In this document: in pieces, positions 15,368 through 23,595 of the stretch
Position numbering within the stretch: position 1 is the stretch's first letter
Layout of the letters: every line of letters starts with the position of its first letter
From: Bacillota bacterium
GTDB taxonomy: Bacteria; Bacillota; Bacilli; Alicyclobacillales; SLC66
Direction of reading: 5' to 3'
NCBI GenBank assembly: GCA_021793015.1
Contig: JAJYTO010000010.1
Span: 1 to 35,227, forward strand
DNA: 35,227 nucleotides
Notes under the pieces: generated by a model
Told to the model about the DNA's origin: nothing
Database searches by the model: none
Seen by the model: only the letters and a program-made list of their open reading frames with translations
Made by a program: the position numbers and the translations under genes

Positions 15368-15397
15368 AAAGCCTACTGGAGATTATAGTAGGCTTTT
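15368..15397 (+). terminator. Terminator-like hairpin just upstream of malate synthase
   Basis: AAAGCCTACT (15368-15377) and AGTAGGCTTT (15387-15396) form a perfect 10-bp stem with a 9-base loop, ending in TTTT. It ends 18 bases before the malate synthase ATG. It may terminate the insertion element transcript, or attenuate aceB if the promoter lies upstream. No promoter was found between it and the ATG. Confidence 0.65.
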
Positions 15398-15414
15398 CGA
15401 ACCAGGTTTGTGAG

Positions 15415-17013
15415 ATGAATGAGTATCAGTGCCCACCGGGCATCGCGATCACCGGAACGTACGAGCCAGCGTTTGCCGCCGTTCTGACGCCGGACGCTTT
15501 GACGTTTATCGCCGCCTTGGTACGCACATATGCAGCGCGCCGCACCGAACTGCTGCGGCGACGGACCGAGCGCCAACAAAACATCGACGCCGGCCAACTC
15601 CCCGATTTTCTTCCCGAAACAAGGCACATTCGAGAAATGGACTGGACTGTCGCCCCCATCCCCGCCGATCTTCAGGACCGTCGAGTGGAGATCACGGGCC
15701 CCGCAAGCGATCGCAAGATGGTGATCAACGCCCTCAATTCAGGCGCCAAGGCATTCATGGCAGATTTCGAAGACGCCAACTCCCCCACCTGGAATAACAC
15801 GATTCGCGGACAGATCAATCTATACGACGCCATTCGGCGGCAAATCGCCTTCACCAACCCTGACGGCAAACGGTACGCGCTGAACGACGAAATCGCCACG
15901 CTGATTGTTCGACCGCGGGGCTGGCACCTGAACGACAGGCACGTCATGGTGGACGGAGAACCAGTGCCTGGCGGGATTCTCGACTTCGGCCTGTATGTCT
16001 TTCACAACGCCGCCGAACTGTTGGCGCGTGGATCCGGACCCTATTTTTATCTGCCCAAAATGGAAAGCCATCTGGAAGCGCGCCTATGGAACGACATCTT
16101 TCGCGACGCCGAAAAGATGTTGGGGATTCGTCACGGCGCCGTCAAAGCCACCGTTCTCGTGGAAACCATTTTGGCGACATTTGAGATGGACGAGATTCTG
16201 TACGAACTGCGCGATCACATCGCGGGCATCAATTGCGGACGTTGGGACTATATTTTCAGCTACATCAAAAAACTGCGCAATCAGCCTGACGTCATTCTTC
16301 CCGATCGGGCGCAGGTCACGATGGCAGTCCCTTTCATGCGTGCTTATTCGCTCCTGGCGATCAAGACATGCCACCGCAGAAACGCGTTTGCGATCGGCGG
16401 GATGGCGGCGCAGATTCCGATCAAGAACGATCCTGCCGCCAATGAGGACGCGCTGGCCAAGGTCCGCGCAGACAAGGAACGGGAGGCGCGCGATGGGCAC
16501 GACGGCACGTGGGTGGCACATCCGGGCCTGGTTCCCGTGGCGATGGCCGTATTTGACGAACTGATGCCCACCCCGAATCAGGTGGACAGGAAGCGCGAGG
16601 ACGTTCACGTCACCGCCGCAGATCTATTGGCCGTTCCTGACGGCGCGATCACGGAAGCGGGTGTCAGAACGAACATCAACGTGGGAATCCAATATCTGGA
16701 GGCGTGGCTGCGCGGGTCAGGCGCCGTGCCCATCTTCAACTTGATGGAGGACGCCGCAACGGCGGAGATCTCACGGGCGCAAGTGTGGCAGTGGATCCGG
16801 CATCAAAAGGGAGTGCTGGATGATGGCCGCAAGGTGACCGTCGATCTGGTGAGCCAGTTGATGAAAGAGGAACTCGACAGGATCCGCGGCGACGCGGGTG
16901 CAGAATCGGCGCATGCGAAGTTGGAGGCGGCGCAGAAGCTCTTCTGGGAACTGACAACCAATGATGAGTTCATCGAGTTTCTGACTTTGCCAGGATACGA
17001 GGCGTTGATCTGA
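15415..17013 (+). CDS. aceB: Malate synthase A
   Basis: 532 residues, the normal length of the MSA type. It makes malate from glyoxylate and acetyl-CoA in the glyoxylate shunt. Motifs include [28 protein letters not shown] with the active-site arginine, [33 protein letters not shown], and [15 protein letters not shown] near the catalytic aspartate. The start ATG 15415 is chosen by alignment with the family ([14 protein letters not shown]); the ribosome site is poor (CCAGG nine bases upstream) and the frame is open upstream through the previous element. No isocitrate lyase gene is in the window. An IclR regulator faces it downstream. Confidence 0.93.
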   Translation: MNEYQCPPGIAITGTYEPAFAAVLTPDALTFIAALVRTYAARRTELLRRRTERQQNIDAGQLPDFLPETRHIREMDWTVAPIPADLQDRRVEITGPASDRKMVINALNSGAKAFMADFEDANSPTWNNTIRGQINLYDAIRRQIAFTNPDGKRYALNDEIATLIVRPRGWHLNDRHVMVDGEPVPGGILDFGLYVFHNAAELLARGSGPYFYLPKMESHLEARLWNDIFRDAEKMLGIRHGAVKATVLVETILATFEMDEILYELRDHIAGINCGRWDYIFSYIKKLRNQPDVILPDRAQVTMAVPFMRAYSLLAIKTCHRRNAFAIGGMAAQIPIKNDPAANEDALAKVRADKEREARDGHDGTWVAHPGLVPVAMAVFDELMPTPNQVDRKREDVHVTAADLLAVPDGAITEAGVRTNINVGIQYLEAWLRGSGAVPIFNLMEDAATAEISRAQVWQWIRHQKGVLDDGRKVTVDLVSQLMKEELDRIRGDAGAESAHAKLEAAQKLFWELTTNDEFIEFLTLPGYEALI

Positions 17014-17085
17014 GTGCCCGGCCATCGCCGTAAAGACCTGTCTGCATCATCCGCTTCGAAAGTTCCATCGGCTTCATTCGCTTCG

Positions 17086-17874
17086 CTAACCGCGCGTCTC
17101 GGCCAACGGTTCCTTCCGATGGCCGAGACGCAAAGAGATCGTTCGCGCGCAATCCTTCACGATCGGAACCAGTTCGCGCAGCCGCGTCGGCGTCATGCGG
17201 CTGCTCGGGCCGGACACGCTGCAGGCCGCCACGATCTGACACGCGTGATCGAAGATCGGGGCCGCCACACAACAGACGCCGAGTTCATTTTCCTCCTGAT
17301 CAAACGCGTAGCCAAGCTGCCGCGTCTCTAACAGAACGCGTTCGAACACATGCGGATCGCAAATGGTGTGCTCTGTCAAAGACGGCATCCCATAGCGCGC
17401 AACGATGTCCGCCGCCTCTCCCTCCGGCAGGTGCGCCAAAATCACCTTGCCCAGACTGGTGGCGTGCACAGGCACACGTTTGCCGATGCGGGAGTGCATC
17501 CGCGTGGTGTTGTCGCTCTCCATCTTGTCGATGTACACGATCTCTCCGCGGTCCATGAGCGCAAGGTGTACGATCTCATTGGACAGTTTGGCAAGCTCTC
17601 TGAGCGCAGGCGCCGCCTCTTTGCGCAAATCAATCGACGACAGCAGCCGCATGCCGAGATCAAGCACGCGATAACCGAGTTTGTACTGTCCTGTCTGCGC
17701 GTCCTGTTCAATGTAACCGCGGCGCATAAGCGTGGTCAGCAGCCGATGAACGGTGCTCTTGTACATGTCCACTTCAGCAGCCAGTTCGGTAATGGTGATC
17801 CCCTGTGGATGCTCACTGACGACATCGAGCAGAAAACAGGCCTTGTCCACAGACTTTACGGTATAATCATCCAC
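17086..17874 (-). CDS. IclR-family transcriptional regulator
   Basis: 262 residues from GTG 17874, with AGGGGA seven bases upstream; the frame is open 21 codons further, which is ignored. The N-terminal winged helix (GITITELAAEVDMYKSTVHR, then RRGYIEQD) is followed by the IclR effector domain (RIGKRVPVHATSLGKVILAH, ELGVCCVAAPIFD). IclR itself controls the glyoxylate shunt genes in enteric bacteria, and this gene is convergent with malate synthase, so control of acetate or glyoxylate metabolism is a reasonable but unproven guess. The gap between the two stops is 72 bases without a clear terminator. Confidence 0.88.
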   Translation of the reverse strand: MDDYTVKSVDKACFLLDVVSEHPQGITITELAAEVDMYKSTVHRLLTTLMRRGYIEQDAQTGQYKLGYRVLDLGMRLLSSIDLRKEAAPALRELAKLSNEIVHLALMDRGEIVYIDKMESDNTTRMHSRIGKRVPVHATSLGKVILAHLPEGEAADIVARYGMPSLTEHTICDPHVFERVLLETRQLGYAFDQEENELGVCCVAAPIFDHACQIVAACSVSGPSSRMTPTRLRELVPIVKDCARTISLRLGHRKEPLAETRG

Positions 17875-17968
17875 GCAAAAATCCCCTAAGAGTCGTGTTC
17901 CAAACAGAACATCCGCCCATCCGAACAACCTTGGCAAGTGTTCCCTGCGTTCAGTGTATCACGGGGTC

Positions 17969-17986
17969 GGCGCTGTGACCAGCGCC
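17969..17986 (-). terminator. Hairpin after Uma2 paralogue 2
   Basis: GGCGCTG (17969-17975) pairs with CAGCGCC (17980-17986) around a 4-base loop, 46 bases beyond the minus-strand stop at 18032. No U-run follows. Confidence 0.4.
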
Positions 17987-18031
17987 GCTCCGCCTCGCCT
18001 GTTGGGCTATTTGGGGGCCATGAACGACCTT

Positions 18032-18592
18032 TCATTCTTCAATGCGTTGAAATATTTCCGCCATGGCAACCTGAATCTCGGGCAAACTCGCACTCTCCAG
18101 GATGTCCTCGACACCGTAAAAACCTCTGTATTTAAAATAACTGCCCTCCAGTACAAATACATCGATACCCCGATTTTCAATGTCAACGATCCAATACTCC
18201 TTGACCCCAGCCTTTTGATACAGATTGAATTTGCGCATTTTGTCATGTTTCATTGTCGATGGGCTTAAAACCTCAATTACAAGTACCGGAACACCAACGA
18301 CTCTTGATCCAACCTCATACTCGCCGCACATGACAAATACGTCTGGCTGAACAACGCGATCCGTTTCTTCTGAAGCAAGAAACGTAAGGTCCATTGGAGA
18401 TGCAAATGTTTCACATCCTTCTTGCATCGACCCATCCAATCGTCCGGCCAACCGAGTCACAATGCGCTGATGGTTCCCATGCGGACTCGTCATCATATAG
18501 GCTGCCCCGTCAATCAGTTCCCACCGCTCGTCGCCTGTCCATGTCACATAATCAGCGTAGGTATAGTGTTTGTCCCCCATTGGTTTGCTCAA
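18032..18592 (-). CDS. Uma2-family putative endonuclease (DUF820), paralogue 2
   Basis: 186 residues. It shows the same landmarks as the protein at 4328-4891: YTYADYVTWTGDERWELIDG at the start, VQPDVFVMCG, VPVLVIEVLSPST and GVKEYWIVD, so the PD-(D/E)xK-like residues are present. TTG 18592 is taken as start because GGGGAGG lies about ten bases upstream and it gives M-S-K-P, matching paralogue 1; ATG 18580 is an alternative. The two paralogues are clearly related but far from identical, so they are old copies or separate acquisitions. Confidence 0.87.
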   Translation of the reverse strand: MSKPMGDKHYTYADYVTWTGDERWELIDGAAYMMTSPHGNHQRIVTRLAGRLDGSMQEGCETFASPMDLTFLASEETDRVVQPDVFVMCGEYEVGSRVVGVPVLVIEVLSPSTMKHDKMRKFNLYQKAGVKEYWIVDIENRGIDVFVLEGSYFKYRGFYGVEDILESASLPEIQVAMAEIFQRIEE

Positions 18593-19283
18593 TTTGGCTT
18601 TCCTCCCCGGAGAATCTTCAAATCATGACACGTACTGCCCGATTGACAAGTCTATAAGACAGCAATGCAATCCCTCTTACCTATATATTTACAGTGTATT
18701 TCTTGTGCCGTTAAAGTGCAACCGGAATTCGAACCGTTAACGGCGGTGCGCCGACGCCGACTCGCGAGGCGACTGCGCGACCGCTGAGTGATACATCCGG
18801 CTGTTCCGCCATGCGCCGCTCCATATCGATGCGTCACGGGTTGGCCGACAGTTCCGTCGGCAACCCGACCGCCCGATCACACGCCGTACTGCACACGGGG
18901 GAACTCGCCTTTCACAAGCTTCACATGGTCTCGACGCTCCGCAGAGATGACGGTTCATGCGGTCTCTCCAACACGAACTCATGCGTCACCACCGCGTCCT
19001 GTTCGACGTGATTGACAAACGGTGAAACTGGCGATAGGGTTGAACACAGGTGAAGTCTGGAGATTGACCCTACAGCAAAGAGGTTTAAGAATAGGAATCA
19101 GAATATTCACATAAACATCACAGGTTTGCGACTTTCCCGTTATGGTGAGAGTGGAACACGTTTCATCGTCGAGAAAGTCAGGAAAATGCGTCAAGGAGCA
19201 GCAAGTCATGAAGAGGTGGTGTACTGCGTGAGATCACCTCTCCACGCAGATTTTGGCACGAAATTTTCCGGAGGTGTGGCGCA
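18593..19283. other. Gene-poor region with a strong hairpin
   Basis: No frame here looks like a real gene. A hairpin lies at 18838-18866: GGGTTG pairs with CAACCC and CCGAC with GTCGG around AGTTCC, with one unpaired base on the 5' side. The section 18700-19010 is GC-rich and has several short open frames without family resemblance; it could be decayed coding DNA. From 19020 the base composition turns AT-richer, as in a promoter region for the gene at 19284, but no clear -35/-10 pair was found. Confidence 0.5.
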
Positions 19284-19787
19284 ATGGAACGACAGGTCAC
19301 GACAGGCAGTGTGGAAACATCGTCCAAAGTAAAATCGACGGGATTTGTTCTCGGATTGGGAGCGGTACTGCTGTTTGCCGTATTTTATATTCACTTGGCC
19401 CTCTTTCTGACCTTGATCGGCGTCAATCGCATGCTTGGCGTCCTGTTCCTGATCAACGCGCTCGGATCGCTCATCGCCCTGATCGGCGTCCTGAATCGGG
19501 CCCGGTGGTGGGGGTGGGTTCTCGGCATCGTCATGGCCGCCGGAGCCGCCGTGATCAAGCTTGCCATGGATATGATTCCGAGCTTTGCAGCGTTCCTCCT
19601 TGGCATCCACGCCGGGTCCGGCGTCGCAAATCATCCACACCCGCATGTGCTCACGGCAACTGTGATCCCCACATTCACCAATCTGAAAGCACTCGGTACG
19701 ATTGCCATCGTGATTGAACTGGTATTCGTACTGTGTGCAAGTTTCGCACTGAGAACAAAACGGCAGACCGATCCGTCAGACCGCTGA
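19284..19787 (+). CDS. Unrecognised four-helix membrane protein
   Basis: 167 residues, not assigned to a family. Hydrophobic segments lie at about 20-48, 50-70, 75-98 and 138-160. Between helices 3 and 4 is a loop with HAGSGVANHPHPHV; the H-P-H-P-H cluster could bind a metal, but this is only a pattern. ATG 19284 has GGAGGTG seven bases upstream, so translation is well supported. The gene stands alone. Confidence 0.75.
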   Translation: MERQVTTGSVETSSKVKSTGFVLGLGAVLLFAVFYIHLALFLTLIGVNRMLGVLFLINALGSLIALIGVLNRARWWGWVLGIVMAAGAAVIKLAMDMIPSFAAFLLGIHAGSGVANHPHPHVLTATVIPTFTNLKALGTIAIVIELVFVLCASFALRTKRQTDPSDR

Positions 19788-19856
19788 TCGCTGCTCTGCG
19801 GTGAAGGAGATTGACGGACCCGATGACGGGAAGCGACGCGCGTCTGTGGTGTACCA

Positions 19857-19884
19857 GGCAGGAAGAAACCTGCGTCTTCCTGCC
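19857..19884. terminator. 10-bp hairpin after the membrane protein gene
   Basis: GGCAGGAAGA (19857-19866) pairs with TCTTCCTGCC (19875-19884) across an 8-base loop. It lies between two convergent genes but lacks a T-run on either strand. Confidence 0.4.
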
Positions 19885-19927
19885 GTCGCGGCGACTCACT
19901 CTGTTCAAGACCAGATTTGCGGAAAAT

Positions 19928-20458
19928 TTACCTTAGGGTATATCCTTGCAACCAGCTTTTCATTAACTCATTCGAAATATTTAGAGCTTGACTTCTATTG
20001 TTTGCAGGTCCAGAGATCATAAGACCGTTAGCTGCATTCCACCCCTCATCATTCTTATTTATTCGAAATTCCTGAATTGTAATATTGCTAAAATTGTTGT
20101 TTGCAAATATGCTGCCATAAGTATAGATGATGGGGGTTCCATTCTTGAAATATGCGTACTGTATTAACCCCTGACCGTTCGTTCCGAATTCGATTTTTAA
20201 TTGTCTTCTGTTATCCGAATTGGGAACACTTGTTCCTTCTATACTGATGATTCCTCTGAATGTTCTCCTCCCCGTCAATCCCCTGCGCAATTGGCCATCT
20301 ATTTGTATTCTCACTGGGTTTGCATGATGCTGTCCTGCCCCCAACTGATACTCCACACCCTCAATCGAGAGAGCGAGTTGTCTTGGGTACGTATAAATCA
20401 CACTGGTGGAAATCAAGACTAAGAGGACAACGAATGCAGCAATCAAGAATTTCTTCAT
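19928..20458 (-). CDS. Small secreted or membrane-anchored protein of unknown function
   Basis: 176 residues from ATG 20458 (GGAGG six bases upstream; ATG 20461 would be too close). Residues 4-24 are a single hydrophobic helix after MKK, either a signal peptide without obvious cleavage motif or an N-terminal anchor. The rest is beta-rich by eye and has a low charge density (VRIQIDGQLRRG, FRGIISIEG, GSIFANNNFSNITIQEF). The DNA is clearly more AT-rich than its neighbours, which suggests later acquisition. I do not recognise the family with confidence. Confidence 0.7.
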   Translation of the reverse strand: MKKFLIAAFVVLLVLISTSVIYTYPRQLALSIEGVEYQLGAGQHHANPVRIQIDGQLRRGLTGRRTFRGIISIEGTSVPNSDNRRQLKIEFGTNGQGLIQYAYFKNGTPIIYTYGSIFANNNFSNITIQEFRINKNDEGWNAANGLMISGPANNRSQALNISNELMKSWLQGYTLR

Positions 20459-20635
20459 CATGAGCCTCCGTCGATAGTTTTCTGCATTCTCTCGCGTTAC
20501 CCCCCCCCCTTCAATCGAAGACGGAGGGCGATCCTCCGCGATCGGCAGGGACCCTCTTATTTTTGTACGGCTGGCGGTGGTCGTCAGACCATGTTGGTTT
20601 CGGGACAGACCGTCATGGCGCCTGCGCGCCGCCGT

Positions 20636-20760
20636 CAGTGTTCTTCACGAATGCAAGTCCTGCTCGGGTCGGAGACATATATTGCGCCCGTGGCGAGTTG
20701 TGCGAAGCGCTGGACTCCGCAGGGGCGCAATATATGTCTCCGACCGGCAGGGACCGTCCT
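20636..20760 (+). repeat. Hairpin-family repeat, copy B
   Basis: CAGTGTTCTTCACG (20636-20649) marks the left end. GGAGACATATATTGCGCCC (20671-20689) and its exact complement (20723-20741) form a perfect 19-bp stem around the family core CGAGTTGTGCGAAGCGCTGGA. The right end CGACCGGCAGGGACC follows. Copies A and C have the same plan with different, still complementary arms. Confidence 0.85.
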
Positions 20761-20772
20761 ATGTTCCGGATA

Positions 20773-20815
20773 GACTTCCATGCCCGAGTTTTGCGAAGCA
20801 AACCCTCACTTGCGC
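20773..20815 (+). repeat. 43-bp dispersed repeat module, copy 2
   Basis: It matches 3885-3927 at 36 of 43 positions without gaps and in the same orientation. Here it lies to the right of the hairpin element; at copy 1 it lies to the left. Confidence 0.65.
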
Positions 20816-20869
20816 GTCAAGATCCCTCGCTGGCGCGTCCGTCGATGGGCCGATCAAATTGCACTCGTC

Positions 20870-20933
20870 CCCTAGAGGAGCGGTGATAAAGTCCGCGCAT
20901 GCCCAAATTGGGTTTATCACTGCTCCCCTAGGG
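20870..20933. repeat. Second palindrome family, copy 1, overlapping the stop of the YcdB/SLH gene
   Basis: The left arm (20870-20890) reads CCCTAG, A, GGAGC, G, GTGATAAA; the right arm (20913-20933) is its near-exact complement with two unpaired positions. GTGATAAAGTCC and AAATTGGGTTTATCAC recur at 31751-31856. The right arm covers the minus-strand stop codon at 20928-20930. It may act as a 3'-end stem for that transcript. Confidence 0.7.
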
Positions 20934-23324
20934 AGCTCCCGCCGCGCCCATCCCGCCGCCTTGGTAAAAGAGCGGTCTGCCGCTGCTGTAGTCGCTCGCA
21001 ACCTGTACCACGGCGGCCGCCGCACGCGCCAGGCTCACCGTTCCGCTCCCATTGAAGTTATTGTTCTGAAGCGGCAGCAGATTCAACGCATAGGCGACGG
21101 CGTCGCCAACCAGTTGGTCTTGCGGAATCGAGGCCGCATCTTTTGCAGGCAGAGAAAATATCTGTGAATGGCTGAGCAAAGCACGGTATCCGAGCGCCCG
21201 CACCATGATCTGCGCCGCTTCCGTCCGCGTGATGGGCTGGTTGGGATGAAAGAGATGGCCAGCGCTTAGCCATCCGTTCGCAAAGGCCGAGCGAATCGCG
21301 CTGTAAGCCGGAGATCCGGTCGCAATGCCCTGCATCGCTTGTTTCGCCGCCAGCGGGAGCGGTCCCCCGTTATTCATGCCCAGCGCGTTGACCACCAGGG
21401 TCACAAACGCCGCCCGCGTCATCTGCTGTGTCGGATTGATCGCCCCGGTCGGACTGACCTGCAAGAGGCCATGGCGAACGAGCAAGGTGATTTCCGGCGC
21501 CTCCTGTACGCCTCCGAGTCCGTGAATCGCTCCCGAATACGCCTGTTGGCCCTGCTGGTTGCCGATAAATGCGCCCGTCGCCGCGTTCAGCGTCGCCCCA
21601 TACGGCAAGCCGTTCGGCGTGTACAGAAGAAGGACGTGCGCCGGCGCCGTCGACTCTTTCGCCGTATGCGAGATCAGTTGCAGTTTCTGGCCAATTTGCG
21701 GCTGTGTCAACCCATACTGAAGCGTGAGCGGCTGCGCCTTCATCCACACGGCTTCCGCCTGCGCCATGGGTATCGCGGCCGAAGGCGACGGTATGGCCGC
21801 CGAAAGCGGAGTCGACTGCCAGTAGAAGTTCTGCACCTTGCCGGTCTGGCTGTCGACCGTCACGTTCCCGGTAGCGCCTTGCAAAGGAAGGCCGTGGATC
21901 AATTGCCGGATTTCAAAGGACGTTTGAACCTGTCCTCCATAAGGCCGATATGGATCGGCCACAACCGCCAGGCCGCCCGTATCGTGTGGAAAAAGTGCTT
22001 TCACAAACGCGTCCGCCGCCGCCGTTGCCTGACTTTGGCTGATTTTTGTGGATTCTCCACCATTTGGTTGGACGAATTTTCCGGAGTTCAGCGTATACTC
22101 CCCATAGTTTTGCAACACACCGAGTGTCGCGTCAACGCTCGCATTCAGTTGCTCGCCGTTCGGACCCTTCCAGTTGAATGACCACTGCACATCGCCGTTT
22201 GGCATATTCTGCGATTCGCTGGATCCCGTCAGTCGATCGGCGGAGGTGATGCCGAGGGCCGATTCCGCATAGCGCAGAGACTGTGCGCGCGTCCAATTGA
22301 CTTTGACCGATCCCGCGGCTTGCGTCGGACCACCTGGAACGAGCGCCGCCGGCCGCTGAAAAGCGGGCAGCGGATGAACCGCGCCGGTGGCGTCCACCGG
22401 CTGTCCGGTCAGCGCGTCAAGGACCGGCAAACCGATTGTGTTTTGCGCTGAAGCGCCATACTGGTTGTTCCACCACTGCGGGTAAATTCCACCGGTGGAT
22501 TGCGTGTAACTCAAGTACACATTCGAAGTCACGGTCTGCCACTCGGTCGTATAGGCCAGGCGCAGACCGAGGTTCTTCTGATAATCCGCGTTGGCCTGCG
22601 TCAGACTGATCGCCTGACCGGGAGCCGGAAAACTTAACCCGTTTGACCACGTGTCTTGAACGGACGTCAGATACCCATTTTCATCAATGGTCATGGAGAA
22701 TCCATCGAACGGCGCCGCGATGCCGTTTACGTACCGTTCGAAATTGAACTGGTAGGTCAGCGCTTGCGTCAGCGGCCCCTGTTGATTGGCCACCATGTGC
22801 ATCTGTGTACTCGGATACTGTGTGGGATAGAGCTTTTTCGCCCACTGGACGGCGATCTTCTGCGCCTGTGTTTCAGATACCGACACCGGGTACGTGAAGG
22901 GTGTCTGGCCCTGCCAGCTGCTGTAATTGAGTACGGCGCCCGACTGTGCGTCGATGGAAACACTCACGTTCTGGTACTGGTTGGCTGGACTTTTGTATGT
23001 GTATGTGAAGCTGTAGGACGCGGGATTTCCGGGCCCCTGGCTACTGTTGTAATTCTGCTGCGTCAGCGTATAGTACGCTGGAATCGAAAAATCCTTCTGC
23101 ACCACCGCGAGGGCCTGCGTCTCCGTCAGCGACTGCGTGGCCGCCTGGACGGCGCCTGACGAAAGCGCGCCAGACGCTGCGAGACCGGCCATAAGCGCCG
23201 CTGCTGCGGGCAAAGTCCCGCTCATTTTTCTTCTGTCGCCTCGTTCCTGGTACTTGGCGCCGCGTCTCTCGTTTTCATCGCCGCTCCTCTTGTCTTTGGC
23301 GCAGTTCCTCTTGTCTTTGTGCAT
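20928..23324 (-). CDS. Secreted protein with YcdB/PepSY-like repeats and C-terminal S-layer homology domains
   Basis: 798 residues from ATG 23324, which has AGGAG nine bases upstream; the frame is open 8 codons further. A long basic N-region (about 35 residues) leads into a signal peptide core (LPAAAALMAGLAASGAL) ending in VQAAT. The body has repeated YcdB/YcdC-type units of PepSY-like look: SLTETQALAVVQKDF, VSETQAQKIAVQWAKKLYP, ISQSQATAAADAFVKALFP, with VSVSIDAQSGAVLNY and VTVDSQTGKVQNFYW between. The last 200 residues hold S-layer homology units (TRAAFVTLVVNALGM, PNQPITRTEAAQIMVRALGY, VSLARAAAAVVQVASD), which anchor proteins to cell-wall polymers. Function beyond cell-wall attachment is unknown. 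An ECF-type promoter lies upstream. Confidence 0.87.
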   Translation of the reverse strand: MHKDKRNCAKDKRSGDENERRGAKYQERGDRRKMSGTLPAAAALMAGLAASGALSSGAVQAATQSLTETQALAVVQKDFSIPAYYTLTQQNYNSSQGPGNPASYSFTYTYKSPANQYQNVSVSIDAQSGAVLNYSSWQGQTPFTYPVSVSETQAQKIAVQWAKKLYPTQYPSTQMHMVANQQGPLTQALTYQFNFERYVNGIAAPFDGFSMTIDENGYLTSVQDTWSNGLSFPAPGQAISLTQANADYQKNLGLRLAYTTEWQTVTSNVYLSYTQSTGGIYPQWWNNQYGASAQNTIGLPVLDALTGQPVDATGAVHPLPAFQRPAALVPGGPTQAAGSVKVNWTRAQSLRYAESALGITSADRLTGSSESQNMPNGDVQWSFNWKGPNGEQLNASVDATLGVLQNYGEYTLNSGKFVQPNGGESTKISQSQATAAADAFVKALFPHDTGGLAVVADPYRPYGGQVQTSFEIRQLIHGLPLQGATGNVTVDSQTGKVQNFYWQSTPLSAAIPSPSAAIPMAQAEAVWMKAQPLTLQYGLTQPQIGQKLQLISHTAKESTAPAHVLLLYTPNGLPYGATLNAATGAFIGNQQGQQAYSGAIHGLGGVQEAPEITLLVRHGLLQVSPTGAINPTQQMTRAAFVTLVVNALGMNNGGPLPLAAKQAMQGIATGSPAYSAIRSAFANGWLSAGHLFHPNQPITRTEAAQIMVRALGYRALLSHSQIFSLPAKDAASIPQDQLVGDAVAYALNLLPLQNNNFNGSGTVSLARAAAAVVQVASDYSSGRPLFYQGGGMGAAGAP

Positions 23325-23356
23325 TGTGTATCTCCTCTCCCTTCGCATTTACACTA

Positions 23357-23385
23357 TAGACGATACTGCACCCTGTCAGGTTACA
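23357..23385 (-). promoter_or_regulatory. Candidate ECF-sigma promoter of the YcdB/SLH gene
   Basis: On the minus strand TGTAAC (23385-23380) and CGTCTA (23362-23357) are 17 bases apart, matching the AAC / CGTC pattern of Bacillus ECF sigma factors such as SigM, SigV and SigX. An overlapping sigma-A-like pair (CTGACA and TATAGT, 15 apart) exists. The site is about 33-60 bases before the start codon. Confidence 0.45.
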
Positions 23386-23595
23386 ACACACCCGAAAAAA
23401 CCATGCAAAAGAATTGCCAGTCCCCGCATTGAGAACTGGCGACCAGAATTCCCGCCACCAATGCGGCAGTGTTGGACATCGCCAACCAGCAGTTTGAACG
23501 GCGGCGAAAGAGGATAGCTGGATTTGATGGAGAATTAACCACTTTAGAACATGTCGCACTTTGATAATATGACTCAGTGGGAGGGAAATTCCAGG

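Larger units (their letters stand above)
20459..20927. other. Gene-free repeat spacer
   Basis: A run of nine or so C (about 20500-20510), a small GGAGG/CCTCC hairpin near 20525, then hairpin copy B, the 43-bp module and the palindrome copy. Open frames here are artefacts of the repeats. Confidence 0.7.

Noticed and set aside
15088-15414. N-terminal extension of malate synthase
   Set aside because: It runs through the tnpB end, structured RNA and terminator hairpin and has no similarity to malate synthases.
18700-19015. Small genes in the 18.6-19.3 kb gap
   Set aside because: The short frames lack ribosome sites and family resemblance.
20563-21167. Plus-strand frames of 107 and 196 residues
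   Set aside because: They read through the palindromic repeats and the antisense strand of the YcdB/SLH gene.
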